This document shows, in pieces, positions 33,715-44,200 of a DNA stretch of 64,000 nt. The notes beneath the pieces were generated by a model that was not told the origin of the DNA, searched no databases, and worked only from the letters and a program-made list of their open reading frames with translations. Origin of the DNA: JACMRP01 sp047302465 (GTDB lineage: Bacteria > Bdellovibrionota > Bdellovibrionia > Bdellovibrionales > Bdellovibrionaceae); contig NZ_CP178621.1 of the NCBI RefSeq assembly GCF_047302465.1, positions 4,212,970-4,276,969 on the forward strand, given 5' to 3'. Numbering within the stretch: the first letter of the stretch is position 1; every line of letters begins with the position of its first letter. The position numbers were made by a program, and so were the translations under genes.

Positions 33715-35178
33715 CTACATCAAACTCTTCTCTACCGCTGTAAAGATTGGACCTGAAACAAGGCCTAACAAGATGATGCAAATTGCAGAAACCAAAACGG
33801 TCACTGTTGTTGCATTCAAAGAGTGACCTGCTACTTCAGCATCGCCATCTTTCATGTACATAACAACGATTGGACGAAGATAGTAATACACACCAATTAC
33901 TGAGCTCAACATACCCCATACAGCAAGCCACAAAAGACCTTCGCCGATAGCTGCGTTGAACAAGTAGAACTTACCAAAGAAACCGACTGTTGGTGGAATA
34001 CCTGCCAATGACAACAAGAAAATCGTAAAGCACAAAGCCAAAACGGGTCTCTTGTGTGCAAGGCCAGCAAGATCGTCTACGTTTACGATCGTGTTTTCAG
34101 AGTTCTCCATCATGCTGATGATTGCAAATGCACCCAAAGTCATGAAGGCATAGCTGATCAAGTAGAAAATCACGCCAGACGCCCCGAAAGAGCCGACTTC
34201 GCTGACTCCAGCTGTAATCAAACCCACTAGAATGTAACCAGAATGCGCAATGCTTGAGTATGCAACCATACGCTTCAAGTTGTTTTGCAAAATCGCCGCA
34301 GTATTACCTACAAGCATCGTGATAACTGCCAACCATTGAAGAACATCAAACAAGTTTTGTGAGCCTTCAAGGCTGCGAGTCGCGATGATTCGTAAGAAGG
34401 CTGCAAAAGAAACGGTTTTAACCGCTGTTGCCATGAAGCTCGTCAACGGAGTTGGAGCCCCTTGATAAACATCCGGAGTCCAAGCGTGGAAAGGAACAAT
34501 GGAAACCTTAAAGCAGAAGCCAACGATCACAAAAGTGATACCGAACAAGAACAAGCGGCTTGTTACAACAAGGCTTTTTGCGCTTTCGAAAAAGTCGATC
34601 AAGTTCGTGCTGCCAGTAGATCCAAAGATGAATGCAGTACCATAAAGGAAGATCGCAGAAGCAAAACCACCCAAAATGAAATATTTAAGAGCGGCTTCTT
34701 TTGCCAACTTCTCTTCGTGGCTCATGCCGATCATCAAATAAAGAGACAACGACATTGTTTCTAGACCGATAAAGATCATCAAAAGGTCTGCCGAAGAAAC
34801 CAAGATCAACATTCCAAGCGCCGAACTCAAGGTCAGGAAAACGATTTCCGAGAACTGAGAGCCTTTCATCGCCGGATTTTCGTACATCAAAACCATGGAT
34901 CCCGCCGCTGCACCTAGAGCGATGATTCCCATCCATTGAGTAATACCATCAAACACCAAACTGTGATTGAAAGCTGTTGCGCCAGCAGAGCCAGAGAAGA
35001 TTCCCAAAAGAACCGCAGCAATCACAAGGCCGATCAAACCTTGAATCAATGTCGTGAGAGGGTTCTGTTCGCGGTTGCCTCTTAACACTTTTAAGGTAAT
35101 TGGAACCAAGCTCACCAAGAACAACGCAATCATCGGAGAAACAAGAATCAGGTCATTAAGTGTAATATTGGCTTTCAT
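33715..35178 (-). CDS. nuoN: NADH-quinone oxidoreductase subunit N
   Basis: Antiporter-like membrane subunit of complex I. The 487 residues have about 13-14 membrane segments with the proton-channel residues in the Mrp-antiporter core (KVSIVPFHAWTPDVYQGAPT, then KRMVAYSSIAHSGYILVG). The PDVYQGAPTPLT signature separates NuoN from NuoL/M. The ATG shares one base with the nuoM stop (TAATG), showing tight coupling. It is the last gene of the nuoAHJKLMN operon. Confidence 0.96.
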   Translation of the reverse strand: MKANITLNDLILVSPMIALFLVSLVPITLKVLRGNREQNPLTTLIQGLIGLVIAAVLLGIFSGSAGATAFNHSLVFDGITQWMGIIALGAAAGSMVLMYENPAMKGSQFSEIVFLTLSSALGMLILVSSADLLMIFIGLETMSLSLYLMIGMSHEEKLAKEAALKYFILGGFASAIFLYGTAFIFGSTGSTNLIDFFESAKSLVVTSRLFLFGITFVIVGFCFKVSIVPFHAWTPDVYQGAPTPLTSFMATAVKTVSFAAFLRIIATRSLEGSQNLFDVLQWLAVITMLVGNTAAILQNNLKRMVAYSSIAHSGYILVGLITAGVSEVGSFGASGVIFYLISYAFMTLGAFAIISMMENSENTIVNVDDLAGLAHKRPVLALCFTIFLLSLAGIPPTVGFFGKFYLFNAAIGEGLLWLAVWGMLSSVIGVYYYLRPIVVMYMKDGDAEVAGHSLNATTVTVLVSAICIILLGLVSGPIFTAVEKSLM

Positions 35179-36812
35179 TATTTCTCTCCCTTTGGAGCTG
35201 CTGGTTGCTCAGTCGTTGCTGGAGCTTCTGCCGGAGTGGCTTCCGGAGCCGGAGTTGGCGTAGGAGCTGGTTCTGCAGCTTGAACAGGCTCAACCGCAGC
35301 ACCATAAATCGCTAAGTTGTAACCCGAGCGATTTTGAACCAAGTGATCAACGCTGGCCTTAGACCAATCCAAGAATTGATTCGGGAAAAGACCCATCCAG
35401 AAAACCATGATCACAAGTGGAATCAAAACTGCGATTTCGCGCAAATTTAGATCGTGAAGTGGATGATGGTCATCTTTTACAAGCTCTCCTTCAGGACCGA
35501 AGAAGACGCGTTTAAACATCCAAAGCATGTAAACCGCACCAAGCACCACACCCAAAACAGCCACATAAGCAAATGCCGGAGCTGCTTTGAAGGTTCCTAG
35601 CAAGATCAAGAACTCACCTACGAAACCGTTCGTCATCGGAACCGCGATCGAAGAAAGAGTGATGATAAAGAAGAAGATCGTAAAAATTGGTAATACGCCA
35701 GCCAAGCCGCCGTACTTAGAAATTTCACGAGAATGTGTTCTTTCGTAGATCATACCGATCAAGATGAAGAGCGCGCCGGTAGAGATACCGTGGTTCAACA
35801 TTTGATACAGACTTCCTTGCAAACCGAAGGCGTTGAAAGTGAAAAGACCGATCAGAACATAACCCATGTGAGAAACCGACGAGTACGCCACAAGCTTCTT
35901 CACATCCGGTTGAACCATCGCGACCAAAGCTCCGTAGATAATACCGATCACACCGATCAGCATGAAGAGCCACGCCCAATATTCAGACGCTTCAGGGAAC
36001 AAAGGAATTACCCAACGAAGGAATGAGTACGTACCCATCTTCAACATAACGCCGGCAAGAATTACTGAGCCTGGAGTTGGTGCTTCTACGTGGGCATCTG
36101 GCAACCATGTATGTAGCGGGAAAACCGGTACTTTAATTGCAAATGCCAAAGAGAACGCAAAGAACAACAATGTTTGAAGACTGAAGAATTGTCCGCCAAC
36201 AAACGGAATCTTCAATTTATAGAACTCAAGCAAGCTTGAACTCATTTGGCCAGTCGCCTCTTGAGTCAGATACATCATATAGATCATCGCAACGAGCATC
36301 AGGACAGAACCCGCCATCGTATAGATGAAAAACTTTACGGTTGCATAGATTCTGCGTGCGCCACCCCAGATACCAACCATGAAGTACATCGGCACCAGTG
36401 AAAGTTCCCAGAACACGTAATAGAAGATCGCGTCCATTGCCAAGAAAGTTCCAAGCATCGCTGTTTGTAGGATGAACAAACAAGCGTGGAAACCCTTTAC
36501 TCGTTTATCGATAGCAGTCCAGCTAGCCAGGATAATGATCGGAGTTAAGAAGGTTGTTAGAATCACAAGCCACAAAGAAAGACCGTCGATCCCCATAAAA
36601 TAGGAGATGCCGAATCTTTCAATCCACATGTGTTTTTCAACCAATTGAAGAGCAGCAGAGCTAGCATCAAACTTTTGCAAGAGGCTCAAGCTCAAGATGA
36701 ACTCAATCACCGACAGACCAAGCGCCAGAGGGCGGACAGAGTTCTCTTTCGGCCACAAGGCTACGATGAGAGCAAATAAAAGCGGTAGAAATACAATCGC
36801 GCTGAGTAACAT
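35178..36812 (-). CDS. nuoM: NADH-quinone oxidoreductase subunit M with Pro/Ala-rich tail
   Basis: Antiporter-like proton channel subunit of complex I. The 544 residues include KVPVFPLHTWLPDAHVEAPT, KKLVAYSSVSHMGYVLIG and the NHGISTGALFILIGM segment, all typical of NuoM. After the last membrane helix the protein continues with about 40 residues rich in Pro, Ala, Glu and Thr (PVQAAEPAPTPTPAPEATPA and beyond) that ordinary NuoM proteins lack. The stop overlaps the nuoN start by one base. Confidence 0.96.
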   Translation of the reverse strand: MLLSAIVFLPLLFALIVALWPKENSVRPLALGLSVIEFILSLSLLQKFDASSAALQLVEKHMWIERFGISYFMGIDGLSLWLVILTTFLTPIIILASWTAIDKRVKGFHACLFILQTAMLGTFLAMDAIFYYVFWELSLVPMYFMVGIWGGARRIYATVKFFIYTMAGSVLMLVAMIYMMYLTQEATGQMSSSLLEFYKLKIPFVGGQFFSLQTLLFFAFSLAFAIKVPVFPLHTWLPDAHVEAPTPGSVILAGVMLKMGTYSFLRWVIPLFPEASEYWAWLFMLIGVIGIIYGALVAMVQPDVKKLVAYSSVSHMGYVLIGLFTFNAFGLQGSLYQMLNHGISTGALFILIGMIYERTHSREISKYGGLAGVLPIFTIFFFIITLSSIAVPMTNGFVGEFLILLGTFKAAPAFAYVAVLGVVLGAVYMLWMFKRVFFGPEGELVKDDHHPLHDLNLREIAVLIPLVIMVFWMGLFPNQFLDWSKASVDHLVQNRSGYNLAIYGAAVEPVQAAEPAPTPTPAPEATPAEAPATTEQPAAPKGEK

Positions 36813-36816
36813 GAAA

Positions 36817-38760
36817 CTACCTCATCAAAAGGATGGAAAGAACGAACACCAAGCCAAGGCCGATATACATAGCATATTGCTGCATATTTCCTGTTTGCAG
36901 AGAGCGGATCAAAGAACCGCCACCCTTCACAAGATCTCCTGCCCAGTAAGTGCATTTATCAATAAAGTTAACGTCGATGTAGTACCACAAGCCGCGGCTT
37001 GCTCTGATTAGCGGATTAATAATTCCGCCAAAGTAAGCTTCGTCCACGAAGTACTTGTTGTAGACCGCTTTGTAGACAGGTCCCAAAGCTTCGGCCACTT
37101 TTTCAGAAGCGCCTGGTTTACGTACATACATCTGGTACGCAACGGCTGCAGAAATCGCCGCAAGACCCACAGAGACTGCCATCAATGACCACTCTAAGGT
37201 TGTGTGATCGACAGCGTGGCCTTCGGCAGCTGCTGGAAGTTTTGTAATCAAAGGTTCCAACCAGTGTTCCCAAACATTTGGGATATCTCCCAACACATGA
37301 CCGATCACGTGTGGAATACCAATCCAACCACCAATCACAGACAAAACACCAAGAACGATCAAAGGAATCGTCATCATTGCATCTGATTCATGTGGATGAG
37401 TGTCTTTAGGAACGCGGCTTTTACCCCAGAAAGTCAAAGCCATCAAACGAGTCATGTAGAACGCAGTTAGTGTTGCACCGATGACACCCGCGACCCAAAG
37501 GCCAACGTGTCCAAACGGAGAACTAAATGCAAACCACAAGATTTCATCCTTAGAGAAGAAGCCGGCAAATGGCGGCATCCCGATAATCGCAAGCCATCCC
37601 AATACGAAAGTAAAATGCGTAATCGGCATGTACTTCTTCAAAGCGCCCATCTTACGGATGTCTTGTTCTTCGTGCATCGCATGGATCACAGAACCAGAAC
37701 CCAAGAACATCAAAGCTTTAAAGAATGCGTGAGTCATTAAGTGGAACATCGCTGCTCCGAATGCACCCACACCGCAAGCTAGGAACATGTAACCAAGCTG
37801 AGATACGGTCGAGTAAGCAAGCACCTTCTTGATATCCCATTGGGTCATACCAATTGTAGCTGCCAAAACCGCGGTCGCTGCACCGATGATTGCGATCACC
37901 ATCATTGTATTAGGAGCAACCATGAAAAGCGGATTCAAACGCACGATCATGTAAACGCCGGCTGTTACCATCGTCGCCGCATGGATCAGAGCAGAAACAG
38001 GAGTTGGACCCGCCATCGCATCTGGAAGCCAAACATACAATGGAATCTGTGCAGACTTACCAGTCGCGCCGATGAACAAGAACAGAGTTCCCAAAGTCAC
38101 CGCACCTAACCAAGTCGCTTCCGCTGTTGTTGGTGCAAGTGCATTTAGTTCTGAGAAATCCAAAGTTCCGAAAGTCAGGAACAAGATAAACATACCAAGC
38201 AAGAAAGCAGCGTCACCAACACGGTTTGTGATGAAGGCTTTCATACCAGCTGCGGCTTTCTCTTCGTCTTTGAACCAGAAGCCGATCAAAAGGTAAGAGC
38301 ACAAGCCCACGCCTTCCCAGCCTACGAACATCACAAGCAAGTTGCTACCAAGAACCAAGAGCAACATATTGAAGATGAAAAGGTTCAAGTACGCGAAGTA
38401 CTTTGCAACGCCCTTATCGTGGTGCATGTAGCTTGTAGAGAAAAGATGGATCAAAGAACCAACGCCCGTGATCACAAGGACCATGATCGCGCTGATTTGA
38501 TCGACAACGAAGGACGCATCAATCTTTAGATTTGCGACGCCCACCCATTCAAAGAAGCTAACAACAATACGGCGAGATTCCGCTGGCATACCAACTAAAT
38601 CTACCACCAAAAGCACCGAGCTAATGAAAGAGATAAACACGGCTGCGGTTGCGATAGAGCCCGCCACCAAGTAGCTGTGTTTTTTATAACGGAAACCATT
38701 GATCATAAAGCCGATCAGCGGACTTAGGATCAAAATCGACATCAGGATAGTGTGATTCAT
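36817..38760 (-). CDS. nuoL: NADH-quinone oxidoreductase subunit L
   Basis: Largest antiporter-like subunit of complex I (647 aa), with a lateral helix linking the distal proton channels. Conserved segments include SAQIPLYVWLPDAMAGPTPV, HAATMVTAGVYMIVRLNPLF, DIKKVLAYSTVSQLGYMFL and GWEGVGLCSYLLIGFW. The length fits a full-length protein with the C-terminal lateral helix region (KYFVDEAYFGGIINPLIRAS). It lies 4 bp before nuoM and 6 bp after nuoK. Confidence 0.97.
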   Translation of the reverse strand: MNHTILMSILILSPLIGFMINGFRYKKHSYLVAGSIATAAVFISFISSVLLVVDLVGMPAESRRIVVSFFEWVGVANLKIDASFVVDQISAIMVLVITGVGSLIHLFSTSYMHHDKGVAKYFAYLNLFIFNMLLLVLGSNLLVMFVGWEGVGLCSYLLIGFWFKDEEKAAAGMKAFITNRVGDAAFLLGMFILFLTFGTLDFSELNALAPTTAEATWLGAVTLGTLFLFIGATGKSAQIPLYVWLPDAMAGPTPVSALIHAATMVTAGVYMIVRLNPLFMVAPNTMMVIAIIGAATAVLAATIGMTQWDIKKVLAYSTVSQLGYMFLACGVGAFGAAMFHLMTHAFFKALMFLGSGSVIHAMHEEQDIRKMGALKKYMPITHFTFVLGWLAIIGMPPFAGFFSKDEILWFAFSSPFGHVGLWVAGVIGATLTAFYMTRLMALTFWGKSRVPKDTHPHESDAMMTIPLIVLGVLSVIGGWIGIPHVIGHVLGDIPNVWEHWLEPLITKLPAAAEGHAVDHTTLEWSLMAVSVGLAAISAAVAYQMYVRKPGASEKVAEALGPVYKAVYNKYFVDEAYFGGIINPLIRASRGLWYYIDVNFIDKCTYWAGDLVKGGGSLIRSLQTGNMQQYAMYIGLGLVFVLSILLMR

Positions 38761-38766
38761 CGTTGA

Positions 38767-39093
38767 TTATCCCTTCAGATGCTCGAAGAAGCGGATGTTC
38801 ACTTCTTTATAACGTTTGAAAATTGAAACTGCGATGGCCAAACCTACCGCTGCTTCCGCTGCGGCGATCGTCATTACAAAGAACACAAGAACCTGTCCGT
38901 CTAAAACGTTCAGATATTTGCTGAAAGCAACAAAGCTGATGTTTACGGCATTCAACATAAGCTCGATGGACATCAAAAGAACGATTACGTTTCTTCTTAA
39001 AAGAACGCCGGCCATGCCAGTCACAAAAAGAAGCGCCGAAAGAACCAAGTAATGGTTCAGGCCTACGTTATTAATAAGATCAATGCTTGGCAT
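38767..39093 (-). CDS. nuoK: NADH-quinone oxidoreductase subunit K
   Basis: Small three-helix subunit of complex I. From ATG 39093 it is 108 residues, with LNHYLVLSALLFVTGMAGVL, the glutamate-bearing helix LLMSIELMLNAVNISFVAF, and TIAAAEAAVGLAIAVSIFKR; the two buried glutamates are conserved proton-path residues. I chose ATG 39093 because AAAGGTGG lies 5 nt upstream; an 11-residue longer frame has no ribosome binding site. The start lies inside the end of nuoJ (14-bp overlap). Confidence 0.95.
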   Translation of the reverse strand: MPSIDLINNVGLNHYLVLSALLFVTGMAGVLLRRNVIVLLMSIELMLNAVNISFVAFSKYLNVLDGQVLVFFVMTIAAAEAAVGLAIAVSIFKRYKEVNIRFFEHLKG

Positions 39094-39610
39094 GTGTTCC
39101 ACCTTTACTGCGCGCAAGACCCACAACTCCGATGGCGATCACCAACAAGAGAACTCCAAGGGCCTCAAAACCAAATACATATTTTGTGAATAAAAGAACA
39201 CCGAGGGACTTCGCTGCCTCAGCACCTGACTGCACTGCAGCTGTTGCTGGCTTTTCAGCAAGCTCAGCAGTGATGCCAAAAGCACCCGCCAAGAAACCGG
39301 CCAAAATCCCCACCGTGGCAATTTTCAAAATCCCGCTGAGCTTTCCACGCGAAAAGGTTGCTAGCTCCGTTTTTAAGTCGAAGAGCATAAGCACCATCAC
39401 GAAAAGAACCAGAACCGCACCCGCGTATACAATCAACTGAACGCCCGCGATGAAGTATGCACCCAAAGTTGCAAACAACGCAGAAACACCCACCATAGTC
39501 ATTGCCAAAGAAAGGGCTGAGTAAATCGGGTTAGAAACAAGGACAACAGTTAAACCACTAATCAGGGTTACTGCTGCCAACATCCAAAATAAAAAACTAT
39601 CTGCCGTCAC
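39080..39610 (-). CDS. nuoJ: NADH-quinone oxidoreductase subunit J
   Basis: A 176-residue membrane subunit of complex I with five helices. It carries the conserved NPIYSALSLAMTMVGVSALF and the pi-bulge helix region FIAGVQLIVYAGAVLVLFVM. The C-terminal helix (FGFEALGVLLLVIAIGVVGL) ends in a short basic tail. A longer than usual loop with Ala/Lys (KPATAAVQSGAEAAKS) precedes the last helix. It overlaps nuoK by 14 bp and follows nuoH by 9 bp. Confidence 0.95.
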   Translation of the reverse strand: MTADSFLFWMLAAVTLISGLTVVLVSNPIYSALSLAMTMVGVSALFATLGAYFIAGVQLIVYAGAVLVLFVMVLMLFDLKTELATFSRGKLSGILKIATVGILAGFLAGAFGITAELAEKPATAAVQSGAEAAKSLGVLLFTKYVFGFEALGVLLLVIAIGVVGLARSKGGTHAKH

Positions 39611-39619
39611 AAAAAACTC

Positions 39620-40747
39620 CTACCAAGCGTATGACACTACGAAAATTACAATTGCTGAAAGGATCGTGTTAGCCAGCGCCCAAGGAAGCATGGTTTTCCA
39701 ACCAAGATCCATCAATTGGTCATATCTAAAGCGCGGCAAAGTCCAACGAACCCAAATGAAGATCCAAAGGAAGATCGCCAATTTGAAGAAGTACATACCG
39801 AAATGAAGAAGTGAGCTCATTGCGCTCGCGGTGTCAGCATTACCAGTAGTGCTCAAACACCATTGATAAACTCCCTCAACAGTTGTCCAAGGAATGTTGT
39901 AACCACCCAAGAAGAAGGTCGCCATCAAACCAGACGCCACCAACATGTGACCGTATTCACCGATGAAGAACAGAAGCATTTTGAAGCCGCCGTATTCAGT
40001 GTGGAAACCCGCAACCAACTCTGCCTCGCCCTCTGCCAAGTCGAATGGCAAACGGTTTGACTCTGCAAATGTCGATGCAAAGAACAAAATCGCCGCAAGT
40101 GGTTGGTAAACGATGCCCCAGTTTGGAATGTATGGAGATGCCACCGTGTGACCGAATGCTTGGAAAGATAAAGTACCTTGTTGAGCATTGATCATATCTG
40201 TCAGGTTAAAAGTACCGTACATCAAGATCACGCCAACGATTGAAAGGCCCAAAGCCAATTCATAACTGATCGTCTGCGCACTCGCACGAAGAGCGCCCAT
40301 CAACGCGAACTTATTTCCAGAGCCCCATCCCGCCATCAAGATTGTGTAGGCCGCCAGCGACGAAACGCCCAAGATGAACACGATACCAACGCCGATTTCA
40401 TAACCTTGAATTGGGAATGTGTAAGAACCCCACTTCAACGCTGGCGCCATTGGAATTGCAGCAAAACCAAGAGTTCCAGGAATCAACGCAAACACTGGAG
40501 CTGCGTAGAACAAAAGTTTTGTCGCCGCTTTCGGGCTAAACTCTTCTTTTGTTAAGAACTTCACCGCATCAGCAAGAAGCTGCATAAGTCCCAAAGGACC
40601 AACACGGTTTGGACCGAAGCGATTTTGAATGAAGCCAGAGCCGCGACGCTCAAGCCACACAAGAATAGGTACTGCTTGAACCATGATCAAAAAAACAAGG
40701 ACAAGCTTTACACAGTTAATCGTTATTTCAAATGCATCTGCACCCAT
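39620..40747 (-). CDS. nuoH: NADH-quinone oxidoreductase subunit H
   Basis: Membrane subunit forming the quinone-binding chamber with the peripheral arm. From ATG 40747 it is 375 residues with LERRGSGFIQNRFGPNRVGP, AESNRLPFDLAEGEAELVAG and HTEYGGFKMLLFF, all diagnostic. The ATG lies 2 bp after the nuoA stop with GGAGTGGGA as ribosome binding site, which is why I prefer it to the GTG 12 bases upstream. A slightly longer than usual periplasmic loop (TTVEGVYQWCLSTTGNADTA) precedes the last helices. Confidence 0.96.
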   Translation of the reverse strand: MGADAFEITINCVKLVLVFLIMVQAVPILVWLERRGSGFIQNRFGPNRVGPLGLMQLLADAVKFLTKEEFSPKAATKLLFYAAPVFALIPGTLGFAAIPMAPALKWGSYTFPIQGYEIGVGIVFILGVSSLAAYTILMAGWGSGNKFALMGALRASAQTISYELALGLSIVGVILMYGTFNLTDMINAQQGTLSFQAFGHTVASPYIPNWGIVYQPLAAILFFASTFAESNRLPFDLAEGEAELVAGFHTEYGGFKMLLFFIGEYGHMLVASGLMATFFLGGYNIPWTTVEGVYQWCLSTTGNADTASAMSSLLHFGMYFFKLAIFLWIFIWVRWTLPRFRYDQLMDLGWKTMLPWALANTILSAIVIFVVSYAW

Positions 40748-40749
40748 TA

Positions 40750-41118
40750 CTAATCCCACTCCAAAGCTTTAGATTTGATTTCCCAGAATAAACCAAAGAT
40801 GAAAACAACGATGAAGATCATCATTGCGATCAATGCGTAACCACCGATGCCAGAAGCAATCATGTCTTTGAAGCTTGTCGCCCATGGATACATGAAAATA
40901 ATTTCGATATCGAAAAGAATGAAGAGAATCGCCGTAAGATAGAACTTAACGGAAACTTTCGTGTCCTTTTTTTCTTGTCCTGGAATACCGCACTCGTAAG
41001 GAGCAAGCTTCACGGCATCTTGCGGTTTTTTTCCACCGAATGTGCGACCCAGATACAAACACAGACAACCGAACACCGCTACGAAGACAGTGATAAATAT
41101 GACTCCGCCTAAAGGCAC
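40750..41118 (-). CDS. nuoA: NADH-quinone oxidoreductase subunit A
   Basis: Three-helix subunit of complex I. It includes the conserved PYECGIPG loop segment that faces the quinone site and FYLTAILFILFDIEIIFMYP with its buried acidic residues. I place the start at GTG 41118 because GGGGAGG lies 4 nt upstream; a longer frame from GTG 41139 has no ribosome binding site. It is the first gene of the nuoAHJKLMN operon, with a promoter at 41157-41185. Confidence 0.94.
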   Translation of the reverse strand: MPLGGVIFITVFVAVFGCLCLYLGRTFGGKKPQDAVKLAPYECGIPGQEKKDTKVSVKFYLTAILFILFDIEIIFMYPWATSFKDMIASGIGGYALIAMMIFIVVFIFGLFWEIKSKALEWD

Positions 41119-41156
41119 AGACCCTCCCCTTAATGACACGTTATTGAGAATAATCC

Positions 41157-41185
41157 TTTATACTCATGCCTTGCGTGAAATCCAA
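41157..41185 (-). promoter_or_regulatory. nuoA: Promoter of the nuoAHJKLMN operon
   Basis: On the minus strand TTGGAT (41185-41180) and TATAAA (41162-41157) are separated by exactly 17 bp. The -10 matches consensus at five positions; the -35 is weaker. The predicted transcript starts near 41150, giving a leader of about 30 nt with a strong Shine-Dalgarno before GTG 41118. Confidence 0.6.
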
Positions 41186-41233
41186 GAAATATGAATGGAA
41201 AGATCACCTAACTAGTGGCAACATCACACAAAA

Positions 41234-44200
41234 ATGAAAACCGAGTTGGTGCACACAAGACTCGAGACCCTGCTTGACCGGGTCTTCGAGACAAAAAAGT
41301 CGAAAGTTCAAGTGATCGGGAGCTCCTCAGAGTTACCGCTGTCTTTCTTTTTGTCTCAAACTTACTCTAAGCAAATTAACAACTTGCCGCACTTGGTAAT
41401 TACAGGCAGTCACGACTCTGCAGAAGAGTTGAAACGACTTTTGCGCTTCTTTGATCCTCTAAAAAGTTGCTACCTTTTTAATCATTTTGATGTTTCACCT
41501 TACTCGGGACTTTATCCAAACGCGCGCGCAGTGAGTGAACGTTTACAGTTTCTTTACCGAGCTCAGAATGCAAAACCCGGAGAGATCTTCGTCGCATCTA
41601 TTCAAGCGCTGTGTCAAAAAACACTTCCGTTTAAAGATTTGAAAGACCACACCCACATTTGGTCATCAGGAACCGAACTTCCAGAAAACATTGCTAGTTT
41701 TTTGAACAGCTTGGGCTATCAATCCGCGCCCATGGTGGAAGATTGTGGGCAGTATGCTTTACGTGGCGGTATTATAGATGTCTTTTCCCCGGCACAAGAT
41801 CGTCCAATCCGTATAGAGCTTTTTGGTGATCAAATTGAAAGTTTGCGCTTCTTTAATCCGATGGACCAACGAAGTCAGGAAGAAGTTTCAACGGCAGCAA
41901 TAGTACCTGCCCGAGAAATTCTTTTCCGTGATGAACATCACGAAGAGCTTCTGAAACATTTCCGCAAAACTTTAGAGGGTCGCAATATTGATAAAAGCGA
42001 GTCTGAAGAGATCTTGCGTTCCTTGGTTTTAAAAAACTATTTCCCAGGCGCTGAGTTTCTTCTTCCTTCTTTCTATAAAAAACTCGACACCGCATTTGAT
42101 CACTTCAGTTCTTCATTGAATATCTGGTTGTTAGATCCTTTAGAGATCTCTCGATACTCTGACGAGCTTTTGGCAGAAATGAAGTCTGACTACTTAGGTG
42201 CTGAAAGTGCCGTGATTCGCCCGGCATACAAAGAGCTCTTCGTTGCCTTTGATGAAATCGAATTACCGATGGATTCGCGGCAAATTTATTTCTCAAAACT
42301 AGAGTACCTCGAGGATAGCGCAGCAAGCGATGCGCGAATTGATTATCGTTCTGCACCCGTCACTGAGTTTTCAAATTTAAGTCTGTCTTTTTCTCCGGGA
42401 TCTGAGCCTTGGCTGCAAGCTGTGAAACAAAAGCTCACCCGCTGGAAAGAAGATCGCTACAAAATCTTTGTTGGTATTAAAAATCAATCTCAGATGGAGC
42501 GTCTTGGTCACATTATTGAGCGCCTCGAGTTTAAGCCCGTTAAATGTGACACCCAAGACTTCTTGTGGGACAGCTGGATGCGCGCGCAAGAGTCTTCGGA
42601 CTCTGTTATCCATATTATTCCGCGCTATTTGCCCGAAAGCTTACGCCTTGAGGAAGAGCAGATCATTTTCTTGCGCGAAGAGGATTTCTTTGGTCGCAAA
42701 CAACGGGTCTCAGATTCCGGTGGCGCCGAAGACTTTCAAAAACAGGCCAAGCGCCTTAGTTTCGGGGACTTAAAACCCGGTGACTTAGTTGTTCACGTCA
42801 AACACGGCATCGGTGTGTACGAGGGCCTTAAAATCATGCCTATCAACGGCATTGATTCCGAGTTTATTCAGGTTGGCTACAAAGATAAGGATAAGCTTTA
42901 TCTGCCGGTGTATCGCGTGGGCCAATTGCAAAAATACTCTGGCGCCACTCAAACAACTATCTTAGATAAGCTTGGCGGCACTGGCTGGGAAAAAACTAAA
43001 ATCAAAGTAAAAGGCCAGCTTCGCGATATCGCGCATGAGCTTTTGGCTCTCTATGCGAAACGTGCAGAACTGCACCGTCCGCCGTTTGCTTTCAACGAGC
43101 AAGACTACGAACTCTTTGAAAATGGCTTTGCCTATGAAGAGACGGACGATCAGTTGCGTGCCATTCGTGATATCAGCAAAGATCTCTCTGGCGAAAAACC
43201 GATGGATCGTCTGATTTGCGGCGACGTGGGCTTTGGTAAAACTGAAGTTGCCATGCGTGCAGCTTTCTTTGCTGTGCAGAACCGTAAGCAGGTGGCAGTG
43301 CTCGCGCCGACAACCGTACTTACGTTCCAACATTTAGAGACCTTTAAAAAACGTTTCCAAGGATGGCCTGTAGAAATTCGCGCGCTCAATCGCTTCGTAA
43401 CAACTGCAGACGCAAAAAAGATTCTTAAAGAATGCGCCGAAGGAAAAGTAGATGTTCTGATTGGAACCCATCGTCTTTTAAGTAAAGACGTCACGTTTAA
43501 AGACTTGGGCCTTCTTATTATCGACGAAGAACAGAAGTTCGGCGTCACTCATAAAGAGAAGATTAAAAAGATGCGCACAAGCGTTGATACAGTCACGCTC
43601 TCAGCGACGCCTATTCCACGAACTCTGAACATGAGTCTTGTGGGCGCGCGCGATTTAAGTCTGATCAACACAGCCCCTGTGGATCGCCTACCGACGAGAA
43701 CTTTCGTTTGTAAGTTTGATGAGGATACGATTCGTAAAGCGATTGACGCGGAAATCGCACGTGGCGGTCAGGTTTATTTTATTCACAACCGAGTGCAAAG
43801 CATCTACGGCATTGCGGATGAAGTTCGCGCAATTGTGCCAAAGGCTCGTATTCGCGTGGCGCATGGACAAATGAACGAAGACGAGCTTGAAAAAACTATG
43901 CTGGAATTCTTCCATCATGAAATCGACGTACTTATTTGTACTTCGATTGTTGAATCCGGCATGGATATTCCGCGTGCCAATACGATGTTTATTGATTCTG
44001 CGCACATGTTTGGCTTAAGCCAGCTCTATCAGCTACGCGGCCGCGTGGGGCGCAGCAAGGCCCGTGCTTATTGCTACCTGATGATGCCTCGAGATAAAAA
44101 ACTTGATAAAGAGGCGCAAGAGCGTTTGAAAATCATTCAGGATAACTCTGCTCTTGGCAGCGGTATTAAGATCGCACAATACGACCTAGAGCTTCGTGGT

